Assembly: GCA_017608295.1 (NCBI GenBank)
Contig: JAFCGF010000012.1
Coordinates: forward strand, 1 to 50,260
Direction of reading: 5' to 3'
DNA: 50,260 bases
Source of the DNA: Candidatus Woesearchaeota archaeon
Lineage (GTDB): Archaea; Nanoarchaeota; Nanoarchaeia; Woesearchaeales; JAGVZT01
Part shown: positions 25,714-33,581 of the stretch, piece after piece
Numbering within the stretch: the first letter of the stretch is position 1
Layout of the letters: every line of letters starts with the position of its first letter
The notes under the pieces: generated by a model
Database searches by the model: none
Seen by the model: the letters and a program-made list of their open reading frames with translations, nothing else
Told to the model about the DNA's origin: nothing
Translations under genes and position numbers: made by a program

Positions 25714-27139
25714 GATCTATTCCTCTCTTCAAGTGCATATTTATGAATTCTATCGCTGTATTCGTTGTCTCTTCAATGCTATTATCCCCGGCAATTATCA
25801 ATGTCGGGATATCAAAATAATCCGTTAAAATGTTGCATATACTTAAATATGCACTTCTTAGCTTGGCCAATTTTTCTTCTTTTTCGTGTACCTGCCTCTT
25901 CTCTCCTCGTTTATTGATCCTGTTGATTGCAATTTTTGGATCCGCATCAAGGAACAATACTATCTCCGGAAGATCAAATTTAGCCAGTCCGATTCTCTTT
26001 AGCTTTTTCAATTCTGGAAAATCGGTATAGATAGGATCATCGGGGGGAATATCATCTCCTTTGGAGCATAGAATTTTTATGGCTTTTACACAAACAACTT
26101 CACTAAACAACTTTTCTTTATAAAGTATCGACCATGCGGTGAGGTTGAGAATGGGTGATCCATCTAATACAAGGCAATCAGGATTGTGCCAACGTTTAAT
26201 TTTTGAAATCAAAGAATTCCTTAAAAGTAACTCTGCAAGTTTAGGAGCTTTGTAAAGTTTCAGCGACTTAGCATTTTTTGCATAGCTGCCAATGGCCCTC
26301 CTGATATGCTCAGTAATAAATGGGGGCATCTTTTTTGGCTTGCCATTTTTGTAGAATTGTAGTTTGTCTGTTACTAATGTGACTTTCTCAGTTGCTGATA
26401 ATTTCATTGAGATGTTCTCTGACAACGTACTCTTTCCTGAACCATCTATGCCCAGAACTGCAACTGATTTTATACATCTGGTCTTTTTTGGCTTTCTTTT
26501 ATGGCGTATGGCTTTTTCTTTCCGAGCTAATTCACGAATGGATTTTTCCAGAGAATTTGTTATGACTTTAGCAGCCTCTTCAAAAACCCGCGGAGGGCTT
26601 ATGGTAACATGATTCCATAAGGGAATGGGGATTGAACTTTTCCTGGGAAGCAATCTTTCCGGTCCCGAAAGAAAAACAGGAATAATTGGAATCTCAGGAT
26701 GTTCCTGAGAGATTTTACCAATACAACTTTGAAATGATTGCACCTCGCCAGGTAATCCTCTTGTTCCTTCAGGAAAGATGATCAGGTTATGTCCATTTTT
26801 CAGGTTCTCTCTTAATTCATCCAGGAATCCAATATTGGCTTTAATTTCTCCCCTGCTCACCCAAATTGGACTAAAAAGGTAATTCACTGTCTGAAAAACA
26901 ATTTTCGATTTTGAAAAATACTCTTTTGCTGCAACAGGATGTGTTTTGTAAATATGTTTAACAGGAAGAAGATAAAACAACAGTAAAATATCAAAATGGC
27001 TGTTGTGATTAGATACAAGGATGTAACTGTCATGATTGGAAATATTTTCCTTCCCAAAAAGATTCACCCCAAACAGAAGCTTAACGAATGGTCGTATCAG
27101 AAGCAGGTGAATCAATATTTTTAAAGAAATCCCTTTCAT
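25703..27139 (-). CDS. Fusion of PlsC-type acyltransferase and thymidylate-kinase-like P-loop kinase
   Basis: The 478-residue protein has two parts. The N-terminal part (1-200) is a PlsC/LPLAT acyltransferase with a membrane anchor, NHNSHFD at 44-50 (the HxxxxD catalytic motif) and FPEGTRG at 122-128, so it should esterify lysophosphatidic acid or a similar lipid. A basic linker (RKEKAIRHKRKPKKTR) leads to a P-loop kinase domain with VLGIDGSGKST at 228-238, a switch-like LVLDGSPI near 325 and FLDADPKIAINRINKRG, features of thymidylate-kinase-like nucleotide or lipid kinases. This pairing of acyl transfer with phosphorylation is unusual. The neighbours are CdsA-like and DAG-kinase-like proteins, so the kinase domain probably acts on a lipid or headgroup (inference). 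Confidence 0.85.
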   Translation of the reverse strand: MKGISLKILIHLLLIRPFVKLLFGVNLFGKENISNHDSYILVSNHNSHFDILLLFYLLPVKHIYKTHPVAAKEYFSKSKIVFQTVNYLFSPIWVSRGEIKANIGFLDELRENLKNGHNLIIFPEGTRGLPGEVQSFQSCIGKISQEHPEIPIIPVFLSGPERLLPRKSSIPIPLWNHVTISPPRVFEEAAKVITNSLEKSIRELARKEKAIRHKRKPKKTRCIKSVAVLGIDGSGKSTLSENISMKLSATEKVTLVTDKLQFYKNGKPKKMPPFITEHIRRAIGSYAKNAKSLKLYKAPKLAELLLRNSLISKIKRWHNPDCLVLDGSPILNLTAWSILYKEKLFSEVVCVKAIKILCSKGDDIPPDDPIYTDFPELKKLKRIGLAKFDLPEIVLFLDADPKIAINRINKRGEKRQVHEKEEKLAKLRSAYLSICNILTDYFDIPTLIIAGDNSIEETTNTAIEFINMHLKRGIDHEQ

Positions 27140-27147
27140 GTTTTTAC

Positions 27148-28017
27148 TTAAAACAGGAAATACCTGATATAATGAAAAACAACAGGAGAAGCATAAAGTA
27201 ATGATTTCACATTGTCGATGATCACCCCTTTCCCTGGTTTCATTTCATCTTCAACGATACCAAGATCAATCTCAAAATACATGACGGTATGATATCCGAT
27301 AACCATCAGGGCTGGGATCATCATACCAAGAATAATAGAATGATTGAGAGGAATTCCAGTCCAGGTTGATAATAATACTGATAAACTTACGGTAAGTGGT
27401 ATGGGAATCAAAAACTTAAGCATTAACAATTTTCTCTTATCAGCCATTTTATCCTTAAGTAATAGAAAAGTGATATCGCAAATGGCAACATTAAGAATCA
27501 GCATGGCTGCCATCCACGTGGAAAAAAAAGAGAGATAGGCCAGATGTCCAAGGCAAAACACAAAAAGGAAAAGTCCGAAATCTATGGTACCTATGGAGTA
27601 AATGGCACCATCTGTTTCTTTACCTGAAATTGATATCAGGAAAGGGATAACCAGAAAGCTATAAACAGGAATTGAAATAATAAACATCGTATACCAGTCG
27701 ATAATGATCAAATACATCATAAAGGGAATAGATAAATAGGCAACAAGGATTCCGATTCTATCCTGTATGCGCAGATCCACTAATGAGAAATACTCACGCA
27801 GTATCAGAAAACTCGCAATTGCCCAGCCCAGAGCGGCATAAGGGAAAGAGAAAACATCAGAAACAAGAAGTATCAGAAAGAAAGCCCATATATATTTAAG
27901 ATAATTGCTACAGGCAATTTTTTTGCTGTGAATTATACTGGTCAGTACAATAATTGAAAGAAAAACAAAGATTCCTGTCAATACGAGAAGTGGAGTATTT
28001 TGAAGAAAAGTATTCAT
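27148..28017 (-). CDS. CdsA-like (phosphatidate cytidylyltransferase family) membrane protein
   Basis: The 289-residue integral membrane protein has about eight hydrophobic segments. The end (PGKGVIIDNVKSLLYASPVVFHYIRYF) matches the C-terminal signature of CDP-diglyceride synthase-like proteins, where a GxxDRxDS core precedes APVFFH. Here D-R-x-D is replaced by D-N-x-K, so one of the usual metal ligands is missing. The PYAALGWAIASFLILREYFSL stretch resembles YnbB/CdsA-type proteins. It would transfer a nucleotide to phosphatidic acid or act on a related lipid. It is the first gene of a transcription unit with the PlsC-kinase fusion (8 bases downstream) and the DAG-kinase-like gene. It lies 77 bases after the metallophosphatase stop codon. 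Confidence 0.7.
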   Translation of the reverse strand: MNTFLQNTPLLVLTGIFVFLSIIVLTSIIHSKKIACSNYLKYIWAFFLILLVSDVFSFPYAALGWAIASFLILREYFSLVDLRIQDRIGILVAYLSIPFMMYLIIIDWYTMFIISIPVYSFLVIPFLISISGKETDGAIYSIGTIDFGLFLFVFCLGHLAYLSFFSTWMAAMLILNVAICDITFLLLKDKMADKRKLLMLKFLIPIPLTVSLSVLLSTWTGIPLNHSIILGMMIPALMVIGYHTVMYFEIDLGIVEDEMKPGKGVIIDNVKSLLYASPVVFHYIRYFLF

Positions 28018-28094
28018 ACGACATATCGGATTGGGTGAAAATTTTTGCCGGTCTTATGATTTTTCCAATATAAAAGTACGAAATATATGAATGA

Positions 28095-29030
28095 CTAATT
28101 CAACATTATATCAATTGCTGCCTTCATCTCTGCATCCTCATACGGATACTCTTCCATATATACAATGGAATAATCCAACCCTGATAGTTCATCTTTCTCC
28201 GTGTCCCAGATAATTTCAGTAATACCCACATACATACCTCCAAGTCCGGCCTTGGTTATAAGTTTTCCCATTATCAATGTGTTCAATGCCGTATGAGAAT
28301 GCCCGCCAATTAGCACATCAAATCCCTGAAGAGTATATGCGGTAATTTCATCCGTGTTGTCGAGTTCGTGGGTTACCAAAACAACAAGGTCTGTATTGTT
28401 TTGGAGCAAATTAATTTCATCTACAACAAACTTACTTGTTGGACCACCTACATTCAGACTGTCACCCGGCAACACGTGATCCTTATCACCGGTGGTTACT
28501 CCCACAACTCCGATCCTTACACCTCCAAAAGAAAATATCTCAGATGGCTTTGATGGAATATCAGGAGGATAAATAACATTACATGATAGGATAGGAAGAT
28601 TAAATTCATTAATCCTCATGATCATGGTATCCATTGTATAAACCCATGAATGATTTCCGAAAACCATCGCATCATATCCTACCATATTCAATAATTCTAG
28701 AATTGTTCTTCCATTGGTATTTAGCGACTTGAGATCAGTAACTACTGTATCATTCGTTCCATTTTCATAATACAAATTATACGTGGGCCACCAGGTAAAG
28801 CGGTCTCCTGCATCAAAAACCATCACATGTTCATGCTCTTCCCTGAACTTTTTAATGAAGTGAGCCACTTTCGGTAAATAATACGACATTTCATGTATAT
28901 CACCTGTGTTCAGGATATATATTCTCTTAAGATACTTATCAGGGTTACTACTGTAGTCACACTCTTTCTCTTTACAGGATGAAAGAACTAAAAGTATGCT
29001 TATCAGGACCAGAGACAGATATTTTCTCAT
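28095..29030 (-). CDS. Lipoprotein metallophosphoesterase (5'-nucleotidase/UshA-N-like)
   Basis: The 311-residue protein has a lipoprotein signal (LVLSSC, Cys about residue 19) and one calcineurin-like phosphoesterase domain. Metal-binding motifs occur in order: ILNTGDIHE, VFDAGDRF, VFGNHSW (GNHx), LVTHELDN and IGGHSHTAL. It resembles the N-terminal domain of UshA/5'-nucleotidase without the C-terminal substrate domain, so it is shorter than UshA (about 550 residues). It probably removes phosphate from a nucleotide or sugar phosphate outside the inner membrane. It sits upstream of the CdsA-like gene on the same strand. Confidence 0.85.
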   Translation of the reverse strand: MRKYLSLVLISILLVLSSCKEKECDYSSNPDKYLKRIYILNTGDIHEMSYYLPKVAHFIKKFREEHEHVMVFDAGDRFTWWPTYNLYYENGTNDTVVTDLKSLNTNGRTILELLNMVGYDAMVFGNHSWVYTMDTMIMRINEFNLPILSCNVIYPPDIPSKPSEIFSFGGVRIGVVGVTTGDKDHVLPGDSLNVGGPTSKFVVDEINLLQNNTDLVVLVTHELDNTDEITAYTLQGFDVLIGGHSHTALNTLIMGKLITKAGLGGMYVGITEIIWDTEKDELSGLDYSIVYMEEYPYEDAEMKAAIDIMLN

Positions 29031-29084
29031 GTAAAATTTTTACTAATTTATAAAATAGTATTTGGTTTTCAAATATTTAATCTT

Positions 29085-29314
29085 CCGGGATTCTGCTTTC
29101 TAATCTTCTTAAGCGTTTCCAATAATAGGTATCCGGCGATGTAGCTGCCAAAAACAGCAACCCGCATCCCCTCTTCAGATTTGGACCGGCTCTCCTTTTT
29201 TGAAGGATAAATCAATTATCCGCAAGTAGAATCACCCACATCAGGGATGATCCTTCTGCCTTTGTCGTCTCTGATAAGATTCTGGTCTAAAATATCCTCT
29301 GGATTTATATTCAT
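29085..29314 (-). pseudogene. Truncated duplicate of the formyltransferase gene
   Basis: Read on the minus strand from ATG 29314, this segment encodes MNINPEDILDQNL, RRIIPDVGDSTCG, a TAA stop where the intact gene at 18967-19908 has CAA (Gln), and then LIYPSKKESRSK, VAVFGSYIAGYLLLETL and KKIRKQNPG. Homology ends near residue 75. It is the N-terminal quarter of a diverged paralogue with a nonsense mutation. Its position relative to a tRNA end mirrors that of the intact copy. Confidence 0.85.
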
Positions 29315-29440
29315 CTTACAATAAAAGGTTAAAACCGAAGATCAATCCTGACATGTCAAGCTAAATGAACTGACATTTATACAGTCAATACCACAACGAA
29401 CTAACCCAACTATTACAATGGTGAGATATGGATGAATTTT

Positions 29441-29502
29441 GACGGTAGATTGGCTGGTTGAGTGGCTTGACGATTTGACTATTCTATGATTTTCTGTTGT
29501 CG
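29441..29502. repeat. Degenerate GATTGG/CGATTTGAC repeats
   Basis: The stretch has GACGGTAGATTGGCTGG, GGCTTGACGATTTGACTATT and a TTGTCG end in a gene-free stretch before the GldL-like gene. It appears to be a decayed member of the AATCG repeat family. The rest of 29315-29605 shows no gene. Confidence 0.4.
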
Positions 29503-29605
29503 AAAAGGCCGTCAATAATTCTGAGAAGTGTTTGATAGAGGTATAAAAACAATAATATCGGTATATTCTGGTTATATAAGTATACCTTACCAATTTCAAA
29601 GAACC

Positions 29606-30031
29606 ATGACCAAAATCATTAAAATCAATGCGCTTGTTGCCACTATTCTCTTGCTTATCGGCACATTCTTTAAAACATCCCACTGGCCAGGTGCGAATGT
29701 CTTTCTTATCGTTGGCTCCGCTGCCGGTATCCTGCTGTTCATTTTACTTATTACCTCATTTCTTGGCAAACTTTCTACCGGCTTTGAGCAGTTCAACGGC
29801 ATCTTTGCCTCTCTGGCACTTATCGTTGCCCTGCTCGCTTTTATGTTTAAGGTGATGCACTGGCCCGGGGCAGGCACGCTGGTTTGGATTGCCGATATCG
29901 GTATACTTCTTACCGGTATATTTTTCTTGATTGATGGCCTGCAGGAGAAAGACCCTGCTAAATGGAGCCTGAAATTCATTGCAGCATTTTTTATACTCCT
30001 CCTGGTGCTGGTGTTAGTGCTGGCAAGGTAG
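29606..30031 (+). CDS. GldL-like small membrane protein
   Basis: The 141-residue protein starts at ATG 29606, because an open frame further upstream has no sequence character and this start gives a clean first helix. It has four transmembrane segments and two copies of an FKxxHWPGA motif (FKTSHWPGAN at about 21-30 and FKVMHWPGAG at about 87-96), a signature of GldL-like proteins. GldL is the inner-membrane motor of type IX secretion and gliding, but is longer (about 200 residues or more) and sits beside gldM. Here gldM and gldN are absent. It is probably a short paralogue of unknown role rather than GldL itself. Confidence 0.75.
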   Translation: MTKIIKINALVATILLLIGTFFKTSHWPGANVFLIVGSAAGILLFILLITSFLGKLSTGFEQFNGIFASLALIVALLAFMFKVMHWPGAGTLVWIADIGILLTGIFFLIDGLQEKDPAKWSLKFIAAFFILLLVLVLVLAR

Positions 30032-30034
30032 AGA

Positions 30035-30075
30035 ATTGAAAATCGCCAAATCGACAAATCGACAACCGTCAAACA
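30035..30075. repeat. AATCGACAAATCG-type repeats
   Basis: AATCGCC, AAATCGACAAATCGAC and AACCGTC form a short tandem of the AATCG family directly after the GldL-like stop codon and before the terminator. Confidence 0.5.
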
Positions 30076-30108
30076 AAAAATGCCGCCGAGTACTTGGCGG
30101 CATTTTTT
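30075..30108. terminator. Strong bidirectional hairpin terminator
   Basis: AAAAAATGCCGCC (30075-30087) and GGCGGCATTTTTT (30096-30108) form a perfect 13-bp stem. It ends the GldL-like gene (+) and the tRNA-like gene (-), which begins one base further on. Confidence 0.85.
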
Positions 30109-30109
30109 G

Positions 30110-30183
30110 TGGACCCAACAGGACTTGAACCTGTGACCAATAGATTATGAGTCTACTGCTCTAACCAACTGAACTATGTTAAT
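30110..30183 (-). tRNA. tRNA-Met/Ile2-like (anticodon CAU), probably a pseudo-tRNA
   Basis: On the minus strand the D arm (GTTC/GAGC), an anticodon arm with loop CTCATAA (anticodon CAT), the T arm (ACAGG/CCTGT around TTCAAGT) and the 3' acceptor strand TGGGTCCA are all recognisable. The 5' acceptor strand should be GGACCCA but reads ATTAACA, so only two or three base pairs form. CCA is not encoded. The gene either lost its 5' end or is a decayed copy; a functional tRNA is unlikely. Confidence 0.6.
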
Positions 30184-30279
30184 AATTGATTTTAGTTCCA
30201 TAATGGTTATTGTTTGGTTGATCCAAAAATAAGTAAATAACCATATCTACGCGGCAATCATGACAGTCTATGAAAATAG

Positions 30280-30291
30280 CAACTATAGTTG
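30280..30291. promoter_or_regulatory. Perfect palindrome, possible operator
   Basis: CAACTATAGTTG is an exact 12-bp palindrome 31 bases upstream of the -33 element of the sugar operon promoter. It could be a binding site for the NUDIX regulator encoded first in the operon. This is inference; the site could also be chance in A/T-rich DNA. Confidence 0.35.
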
Positions 30292-30321
30292 TATAGAATC
30301 AATACAAATTTTATTACGGTA

Positions 30322-30351
30322 TTGACAATGATTTTTATTTTTCTACTTTTG
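30322..30351 (+). promoter_or_regulatory. Promoter of the fucose-type operon
   Basis: TTG (30322-30324), a 19-base spacer and TACTTTTG (30344-30351) match the Bacteroidota consensus exactly. It lies 26 bases before the ATG of the NUDIX regulator and serves the genes to 44506. Confidence 0.75.
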
Positions 30352-30376
30352 TTAGTGTTGATTATACACTTACTTG

Positions 30377-31120
30377 ATGTCGATTTTAAATCCCTCTTTG
30401 TCTGTAGATTGTGTGATATTCGGCCTGGATACCAACGAACAGGCATTGAAGATATTGGTTTATAAACGTGATATTTTCCCAGATCAGAATTCAGGTAATA
30501 AAAACCTGAAGTTTCCGGGAAGCCTGGTAACAGAAGATGAAGACCTGGATTCGTCAGCCCATCGAATTCTCAGAGAGCTTACCGGCATGAAAAATGTATG
30601 CATGAAGCAATTCCAGGCATTTGGCGATCCAACCCGAATAAAATACGATGAAGAGAGAGAGTGGTCGGAAAGGCATTATGGAGTGAAGATAAATCGCGTG
30701 GTTACTATAGCCTATTATGCTCTTATTCGTATCGACGAGCATAATCCCGATCAAAAACTTATTAAGGATAGTCTCCGGTGGATTGATGTGAATAAGGCAC
30801 AAAACTTAGCTTTCGACCATTCACACATTTTAATGAAAGCCCGTGAAGCTTTGCAACAAGACCTGGTATTCCTGAATATGGAAGGATTTGGGTTGCTCCC
30901 TGAGAAATTTACACTCAACCAGTTACAGTCGATGTATGAAGTGATCCTGGGGCGTTCGCTGGATAAAAGAAATTTCAGAAAAAAAATAAGCAAAGCAAAT
31001 TACATCGTACCGCTCAACGAAAAGCAAACAGGAGTCAGGCACAAACCGGCCATGTTGCACCGGTACGACAAATCACTGTTTGATAAATCACACGAAGAAA
31101 TAAACACTTTTTTTATTTAA
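30377..31120 (+). CDS. NUDIX-type transcriptional regulator (NrtR/AraR-like)
   Basis: The 247-residue protein begins at ATG 30377 (a TTG directly before it is less likely). An N-terminal NUDIX fold (about 1-145) joins a C-terminal winged-helix domain (about 155-235; LPEKFTLNQLQSMYEVIL, RNFRKKISKANYIVPL, RHKPAMLHRYD). This is the NrtR-type architecture; a NUDIX regulator of Bacteroides (AraR) controls arabinose use. The NUDIX box is degenerate: GSLVTEDEDLDSSAHRILREL has RILREL where hydrolases have REUxEE. So the domain probably senses a sugar or sugar phosphate and is not an enzyme. It is the first gene of the sugar operon and overlaps the next start codon by one base, so it likely controls its own operon. 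Confidence 0.85.
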   Translation: MSILNPSLSVDCVIFGLDTNEQALKILVYKRDIFPDQNSGNKNLKFPGSLVTEDEDLDSSAHRILRELTGMKNVCMKQFQAFGDPTRIKYDEEREWSERHYGVKINRVVTIAYYALIRIDEHNPDQKLIKDSLRWIDVNKAQNLAFDHSHILMKAREALQQDLVFLNMEGFGLLPEKFTLNQLQSMYEVILGRSLDKRNFRKKISKANYIVPLNEKQTGVRHKPAMLHRYDKSLFDKSHEEINTFFI

Positions 31121-32922
31121 TGGCTATGAAGGGAATGTTTAATAAGATACTGGAAGTCAATTTGTCTGAAAAATCTATTCAGACGTTGCCATTAGCTGAT
31201 GAGATATACGAAAAGTATTTAGGTGGCCGTGGCCTTGGCGTAAAATTGTTTACCGATCGGGTGTTACCCCATGTTGATCCATTATCTCCAGAAAATACGA
31301 TGGTTTTTACCATTGGCCCTGTTACAGGAACCTCAGTATCGACAAGTGGCAGGATGTCGCTGGTTACCAAATCACCGTTAACAGGAACTATTTTTTATTC
31401 CAATACGGGGGGTATTTTCGGCTTTCGCATGAAAAGGTGCGGCATTGATGGAATTGTGGTGTTGGGAAAGGCAGATTCACCAGTTTACCTTGTAATTGAC
31501 GGAGAAAAAGGGTATGAGTTGAAAGATGCATCCGCCCTTTGGGGACTGGATACGGCTGAAACCTATGAAAAGCTCAAAGAGCTTGAGGGTGAAAGATCAA
31601 GAACGTTGGAGATAGGTCCGGCAGGAGAGAATTTGGTGCGAATAGCTTCGATCATGAATGACAGTGGACGTGCTTTCGGCCGTGGAGGTGTTGGTGCAGT
31701 GATGGGATCGAAAAACCTGAAAGCTATTGTAGTTAAAAACGGGAAGCAAAAAACAGAAATTCACGATCCGGAACATCTCAACCTTTATGCGAAGCAGGCG
31801 CTTGACAAACAACAAGCCCTTCCGGTTACCCGTGCTGCTTTTCCATTATTCGGTACGGCCGGAGTCCTCCATGTCATCAATGACCTTGGTATGTTGCCCA
31901 TTCGAAATTTTAAATACGGATACCACGAGAAGGCCCATAAAACGGGAGGTGAAGCCATCCGTAAAGAGATTTTCGTTAAATCGGAAGCATGTTATGGTTG
32001 TACCATTCGTTGCGGTAGAATTACCAAAGCGGGCGATATGAAAGGAAACGGTCCCGAGTATGAAACGGTTTGGTCGCTGGGAGCCAATCTTGAAATATTC
32101 AACCTGATAAAAATTACGCAAGCTAACTACTGGTGTAACAAGCTGGGAATAGATACCATTTCGATGGGTGTGACCATATCCTGTGCCATGGAACTACAAG
32201 AAAAAGGGAACTTGCCCTGCGATGAGGTAAAGTTCGGAAATGAGGATGTACTGGTTGAACTGGTGAAAAAAACTGCTTATCGCAAAGAGATAGGAAATGA
32301 CCTGGCCGAAGGATCACGACTGCTTGCTAAAAAATACGGTGATCCTGAAACGGCGATCCATGTGAAAGGACTGGAACTTCCTGCTTACGATCCGCGGGGA
32401 GCGATGGGGCATGCTCTGGGATATGCTACCAGCAACCGGGGAGGATGCCATCTGACAGGGTATATGGCTGCCATGGAAATTTTCAATGCACCAAAAAAAA
32501 TCCCTCGCTTTACCCTGGCCGGAAAACCCGATTTACTGGTACTGAAGCAAAACCAGAGCGCTGTTGAAGACAGCCTGGTAAATTGCAAATTCTCGGGTTA
32601 TGCACTGGGATTTGATTTTCACTCTCGATTTGTTACAGCTATTACCGGTCGTGATTTTAATGTTACAGAATTACTGAAAATCGGTGAGCGTATTTACAAC
32701 CTGGAAAGGGTATTCAATATAAAAGCCGGCGTTGGCAACGAAGAGGATAAACTACCCAAACGGTTCATGGAAGAACCCTTTAAAGAGGGATTGTCGAAAG
32801 GCAGAACTGTGCCCGTAAAAGAGATGCTTGCAGATTATTATCAGGTGCGGGGATGGGATGAAAACGGGGTGCCTAAAAAAGCAAAACTGAAGGAACTGGA
32901 TTTGATTAATAGTATGAAATAA
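31120..32922 (+). CDS. Tungsten/molybdenum aldehyde:ferredoxin oxidoreductase
   Basis: The 600-residue AOR-family enzyme has the N-terminal pterin-binding domain (EIYEKYLGGRGLGVKLF, SGRMSLVTKSPLTGT) and four [4Fe-4S] ligand cysteines: CYGCTIRC at 291, 294 and 298, and Cys489 in VNCKFSG. A large C-terminal domain with AYDPRGAMGHALGYATSNRGG completes the pterin site. Family members oxidise aldehydes to acids and reduce ferredoxin. It is encoded between the regulator and a class II aldolase. A fuculose- or rhamnulose-phosphate aldolase releases L-lactaldehyde, so this enzyme may oxidise lactaldehyde to lactate and recover reduced ferredoxin, in place of FucO or AldA (inference). No cofactor genes are in the window. 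Confidence 0.9.
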   Translation: MAMKGMFNKILEVNLSEKSIQTLPLADEIYEKYLGGRGLGVKLFTDRVLPHVDPLSPENTMVFTIGPVTGTSVSTSGRMSLVTKSPLTGTIFYSNTGGIFGFRMKRCGIDGIVVLGKADSPVYLVIDGEKGYELKDASALWGLDTAETYEKLKELEGERSRTLEIGPAGENLVRIASIMNDSGRAFGRGGVGAVMGSKNLKAIVVKNGKQKTEIHDPEHLNLYAKQALDKQQALPVTRAAFPLFGTAGVLHVINDLGMLPIRNFKYGYHEKAHKTGGEAIRKEIFVKSEACYGCTIRCGRITKAGDMKGNGPEYETVWSLGANLEIFNLIKITQANYWCNKLGIDTISMGVTISCAMELQEKGNLPCDEVKFGNEDVLVELVKKTAYRKEIGNDLAEGSRLLAKKYGDPETAIHVKGLELPAYDPRGAMGHALGYATSNRGGCHLTGYMAAMEIFNAPKKIPRFTLAGKPDLLVLKQNQSAVEDSLVNCKFSGYALGFDFHSRFVTAITGRDFNVTELLKIGERIYNLERVFNIKAGVGNEEDKLPKRFMEEPFKEGLSKGRTVPVKEMLADYYQVRGWDENGVPKKAKLKELDLINSMK

Positions 32923-32935
32923 ATAATTAATAATC

Positions 32936-33553
32936 ATGAGAATTGATCAAGAAACATTCAAGAGCTTTGACCTGGTAGGTAAAGATCTAAGCAACCGTGG
33001 TTACAACAGCAGTCATGCCGGAAACTTATCAATGAAAAGTGGCGGCAAAGTCATTATTACCCGGCGTTCAGCAATGTTGGGCTGGCTACAGCCGGAAGAC
33101 CTGGTTGTTATCGACCTGGAAGAAGAGGACGCCCACAGTGGTTTGATTGCCAGCACTGAATCAAATGTTCACCGGAATATTTATAAACACACCGATGCAA
33201 TGGCTATTGTACATGCCCATGCACCGGCAACCACTGCCCTTTCCATGATAGAAGATGAAATTACATGCATCGACGGGGAAGGGATGTTTTTATACAAAAA
33301 GATCCCGGTGGTGGAATGCGATATCCCGGTAGGCTCTTATGAAGTAGCTGAAAAAGTAGCCCCAGCCCTGCAAAATTATCCGGCAGTGGTGGTAAGGGCA
33401 CATGGTGTATTTGCGAAGGGCATAACCCTCGAAGATGCCCTGGGTGTGTTGACCGGTGTTGAACAGGCAGCTGATATTATTTATCGTGTAAAACTAATGG
33501 GGCAACCCTTAAAACGTGATTATTCAAAAGAAAAAGGATTTACGAATTGGTAG
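32936..33553 (+). CDS. fucA: Class II aldolase (L-fuculose-1-phosphate aldolase type)
   Basis: The 205-residue zinc aldolase of the AraD/FucA family has the TRRSAMLGWLQPEDLVVIDL region of the phosphate site and the Zn histidines in IVHAHAPATTALS (HxH at about 96-98) and RAHGVFAKG (about 158). The catalytic Glu is in CIDGEGMF. The length fits FucA (about 215 residues). It would split L-fuculose-1-phosphate to dihydroxyacetone phosphate and L-lactaldehyde; rhamnulose- or ribulose-phosphate are alternatives, but the neighbours FucI, FucP and FucU favour fuculose. It starts 13 bases after the oxidoreductase and precedes the permease by 28 bases. Confidence 0.8.
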   Translation: MRIDQETFKSFDLVGKDLSNRGYNSSHAGNLSMKSGGKVIITRRSAMLGWLQPEDLVVIDLEEEDAHSGLIASTESNVHRNIYKHTDAMAIVHAHAPATTALSMIEDEITCIDGEGMFLYKKIPVVECDIPVGSYEVAEKVAPALQNYPAVVVRAHGVFAKGITLEDALGVLTGVEQAADIIYRVKLMGQPLKRDYSKEKGFTNW

Positions 33554-33581
33554 ATAAAGGCAGAAAACAGTAGCAAATAAG

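Noticed and set aside
20034..30122. A 10-kb island bounded by tRNA-end direct repeats
   Set aside because: No integrase or excisionase was found between the repeats, and most genes inside look chromosomal. I keep only the duplication idea as a finding.
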